Shown piece by piece: positions 5,227 to 6,185 of a stretch of 6,185 nt of DNA. The notes beneath the pieces are model-generated. The model did not search any database, was not told the DNA's origin, and was given only the letters and a program-made list of their open reading frames with translations. The number at the start of each line of letters is the position of its first letter. Positions within the stretch are counted from its first letter, which is position 1. The DNA is from Saprospiraceae bacterium UBA7687 (GTDB lineage: Bacteria; Bacteroidota; Bacteroidia; Chitinophagales; Saprospiraceae). The stretch covers positions 7,342 through 13,526 of the forward strand of contig DLGT01000163.1 in the NCBI GenBank assembly GCA_002482845.1, in the 5' to 3' direction. The translations under genes and the position numbers were made by a program.

Positions 5227-5553
5227 CTAAAGCTGCTCTGATGCAAACCTAATCGTGGTAGTACGCTCATCCAGATGGGTAGTGACAATGACAACTGTCT
5301 CTGGTGGACAAATAGTAGGAGTAATGAAGAATCTCGAAGTCAACTGACCTGTATCCATCAACGCAGCCAATACATTATCAAATCTCATGGCTCTGGAAAT
5401 AATACCAAAATCTGTAGCTGCATGACACTCTAGGACATGATCTAAATAAGGCTGTAATCCTGATGATGACAATAATCCTGCTCTAATACCAGGACTAAAA
5501 ACTATAGTACCAAGCTCAAATGTAAGCTCAGGAAGGCGATGTGTATATCTCAT
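5227..5553 (-). CDS. Diverged paralogue of the RH...DWG mobile-element protein family
   Basis: This 108-aa protein is of unknown function. It aligns along its length with the upstream 105-aa neighbour: FELGT 12-16 with FDYGS, CH...DFG (43-50) with RH...DWG, DN (59-60) near ALMDTG, VIVTT (88-92) with WIITE, TTTI (98-101) with TTVI, and SEQL with PSEY. The family's Arg-His is here Cys-His, the Trp of DWG is Phe, and the C-terminal Tyr is gone, so this copy has drifted or changed role. It contains no lysine and no tryptophan. The start ATG at 5553 follows a leader with two 14-bp tandem repeats and no Shine-Dalgarno. It probably lies in one transcript with the upstream gene and ends at the adjacent terminator. 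No frame disruption is seen. Confidence 0.75.
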   Translation of the reverse strand: MRYTHRLPELTFELGTIVFSPGIRAGLLSSSGLQPYLDHVLECHAATDFGIISRAMRFDNVLAALMDTGQLTSRFFITPTICPPETVVIVTTHLDERTTTIRFASEQL

Positions 5554-5569
5554 ACGTAAAAATTAAATA

Positions 5570-5597
5570 GGTGAAATAAAAAAGGTGAAATAAAAAA
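5570..5597. repeat. Perfect tandem 14-bp repeat in the leader of a minus-strand gene
   Basis: GGTGAAATAAAAAA occurs at 5570-5583 and again at 5584-5597, which places it 17-44 bases upstream of the ATG at 5553. On the transcript this reads as U-rich sequence. The other gene of the pair also has a U-rich leader, so the tract may serve as an unstructured translation-initiation region. Confidence 0.65.
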
Positions 5598-5639
5598 ATA
5601 GTCCCGAGCACAATACCCAGAACTACTAATGATGATGGA

Positions 5640-5957
5640 CTAATACTCTGATGGAAAGATAACTGTAGTGTACTCTCTACTAGACTCTGTAATAATCCAA
5701 ATCTTACTATCTAAACCGTACAATCCTGCAGGAATATGATATACTGAAAAAATACGACTACCATCTACTAAGGCAGCATCATTAAGGGCAGCATCATCTG
5801 GACAACAATCTCCCCAATCACAAGCTAAATGACGAGCAATACATGAACGAACAAACTCCCCAAACGGAATATGCTCACAACTAGCATCAAAAACTGTGGC
5901 ACTAGTAAATAACGAACCATAATCAAAACGACGAACTGAAGCAACTGACGTACTCAT
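5640..5957 (-). CDS. Small protein of the RH...DWG / WIITE mobile-element family
   Basis: This 105-aa protein belongs to a family abundant on Bacteroidota plasmids and islands, often labelled plasmid-related or wrongly as a restriction subunit; its function is unknown to me. Hallmarks are FDYG (11-14), ARH (41-43), DWG (47-49), N59 and AL...G (62-66), RIFSVY (68-73), KIWIITE (85-91), TTV (97-99) and the terminal PSEY. It has five cysteines (27, 39, 46, 51, 52) in the first half and one lysine. The open frame extends to 6077, but the family starts near residue 41 of that frame, at ATG 5957, which also gives a length matching its neighbour. A U-rich leader precedes this ATG. It is the first gene of a two-gene minus-strand unit, 86 bp before its paralogue. 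Confidence 0.82.
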   Translation of the reverse strand: MSTSVASVRRFDYGSLFTSATVFDASCEHIPFGEFVRSCIARHLACDWGDCCPDDAALNDAALVDGSRIFSVYHIPAGLYGLDSKIWIITESSREYTTVIFPSEY

Positions 5958-6033
5958 AATAATAAGAATATAAAAATAAAAAACTAAGTGTACAGCCAAC
6001 CTAGACCATACTAACGGATACCTGACAGCGTGA

Positions 6034-6089
6034 GGGAATGAATAAATGTATGGTGGAGAACGTAGAGGACCATACATGTTTCATTTCCC
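6034..6089. repeat. Long imperfect hairpin upstream of the minus-strand pair
   Basis: ATGTATGGT (6046-6054) pairs perfectly with ACCATACAT (6069-6077) around a 14-nt loop. The stem continues imperfectly outward from GGGAATGA (6034-6041) to TCATTTCCC (6081-6089). It lies 77-132 bp upstream of ATG 5957, where a promoter, operator or leader structure of that gene could be. The interval 5958-6185 has no gene I can support. Confidence 0.55.
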
Positions 6090-6094
6090 GAAGC

Positions 6095-6102
6095 TAACTT
6101 TG
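6095..6102 (+). promoter_or_regulatory. Possible -7 element pointing out of the window
   Basis: TAACTTTG matches TAnnTTTG on the plus strand. No TTTG is seen at the expected -33 distance, and any gene it serves would lie beyond the right edge. Confidence 0.25.
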
Positions 6103-6162
6103 TATCTGTTTTGTGTGGTAGAAAAAAGCGGGCGGGTTTACAACTGCTTTTAAATATCGGGT

Positions 6163-6185
6163 GATCTGTGATTTGATGATCTGTG
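6163..6185. repeat. Direct repeat at the right edge, 15-bp period
   Basis: GATCTGTG occurs at 6163-6170 and at 6178-6185. The window ends at the second copy, so whether a longer tandem array continues cannot be seen. Confidence 0.4.

Noticed and set aside
5601..5640. Possible minus-strand terminator between the two paralogues
   Set aside because: Only a 4-bp stem (GTCC/GGAC) precedes the T-run, too weak to call.
5958..6077. N-terminal extension of the 105-aa minus-strand protein, apparently membrane-like
   Set aside because: The hydrophobic residues come from AT-rich leader DNA and the family begins near ATG 5957.
6076..6153. 25-codon open frame starting at ATG 6076
   Set aside because: It overlaps a hairpin arm and a possible -7 element, and short frames of this size arise by chance.

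Overview
The window looks like part of an integrated mobile or accessory island in a low-GC member of the Bacteroidota. Three things point there: the integrase is of the Bacteroidota (IntDOT-like) tyrosine-recombinase type, an RteC-family regulator follows it, and the small proteins downstream match families I know mainly from this phylum. A clear Bacteroidota-style -7 element (TATCTTTG) precedes one gene, and most genes lack a Shine-Dalgarno sequence. No rRNA, tRNA or CRISPR array is visible.

Layout. Bases 1-260 hold inverted repeats and five GCGACA hexamers just upstream of the integrase, which suggests an attachment or recombinase-arm region. An integrase of about 418 aa (261-1517) ends at a strong intrinsic terminator. 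An RteC-like protein (1721-2512) follows. It has no ATG start and has an in-frame stop just upstream. A 66-aa winged-helix protein on the minus strand (2490-2690) converges on it. Upstream of this small gene lies an array of 11-bp direct repeats (2718-2772), one repeat per helical turn, which suggests cooperative binding by an excisionase or BldC-like protein.

Bases 3087-5049 carry a cassette on the plus strand: a conserved 250-aa protein of unknown function, a structured intergenic repeat (3869-4059), then an overlapping three-gene run of a DUF5675 protein, a small membrane protein of the PTPKFF type, and a second holin-like membrane protein. A terminator closes it at 5080-5109. The DUF5675 protein has a His...Gly-Cys arrangement resembling L,D-transpeptidases. 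With two small membrane proteins beside it, the run looks like a lysis, wall or export module, though its function is not established.

Bases 5180-5957 carry a minus-strand pair of about 105-aa proteins. They are diverged tandem paralogues of a widespread family on Bacteroidota mobile elements (RH...DWG...WIITE...TT...P-EY). Together they contain one lysine in 213 residues. The pair ends at its own terminator. Beside that terminator lie three TGCCAT repeats spaced exactly 16 bp and a perfect 9+9 bp palindrome. The last 230 bases hold a long hairpin and a short direct repeat and no gene I can support.

A plausible reading is that the integrase, RteC and the small winged-helix protein control excision and integration, and that the two cassettes are cargo. 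The functions of both cassettes are unknown.
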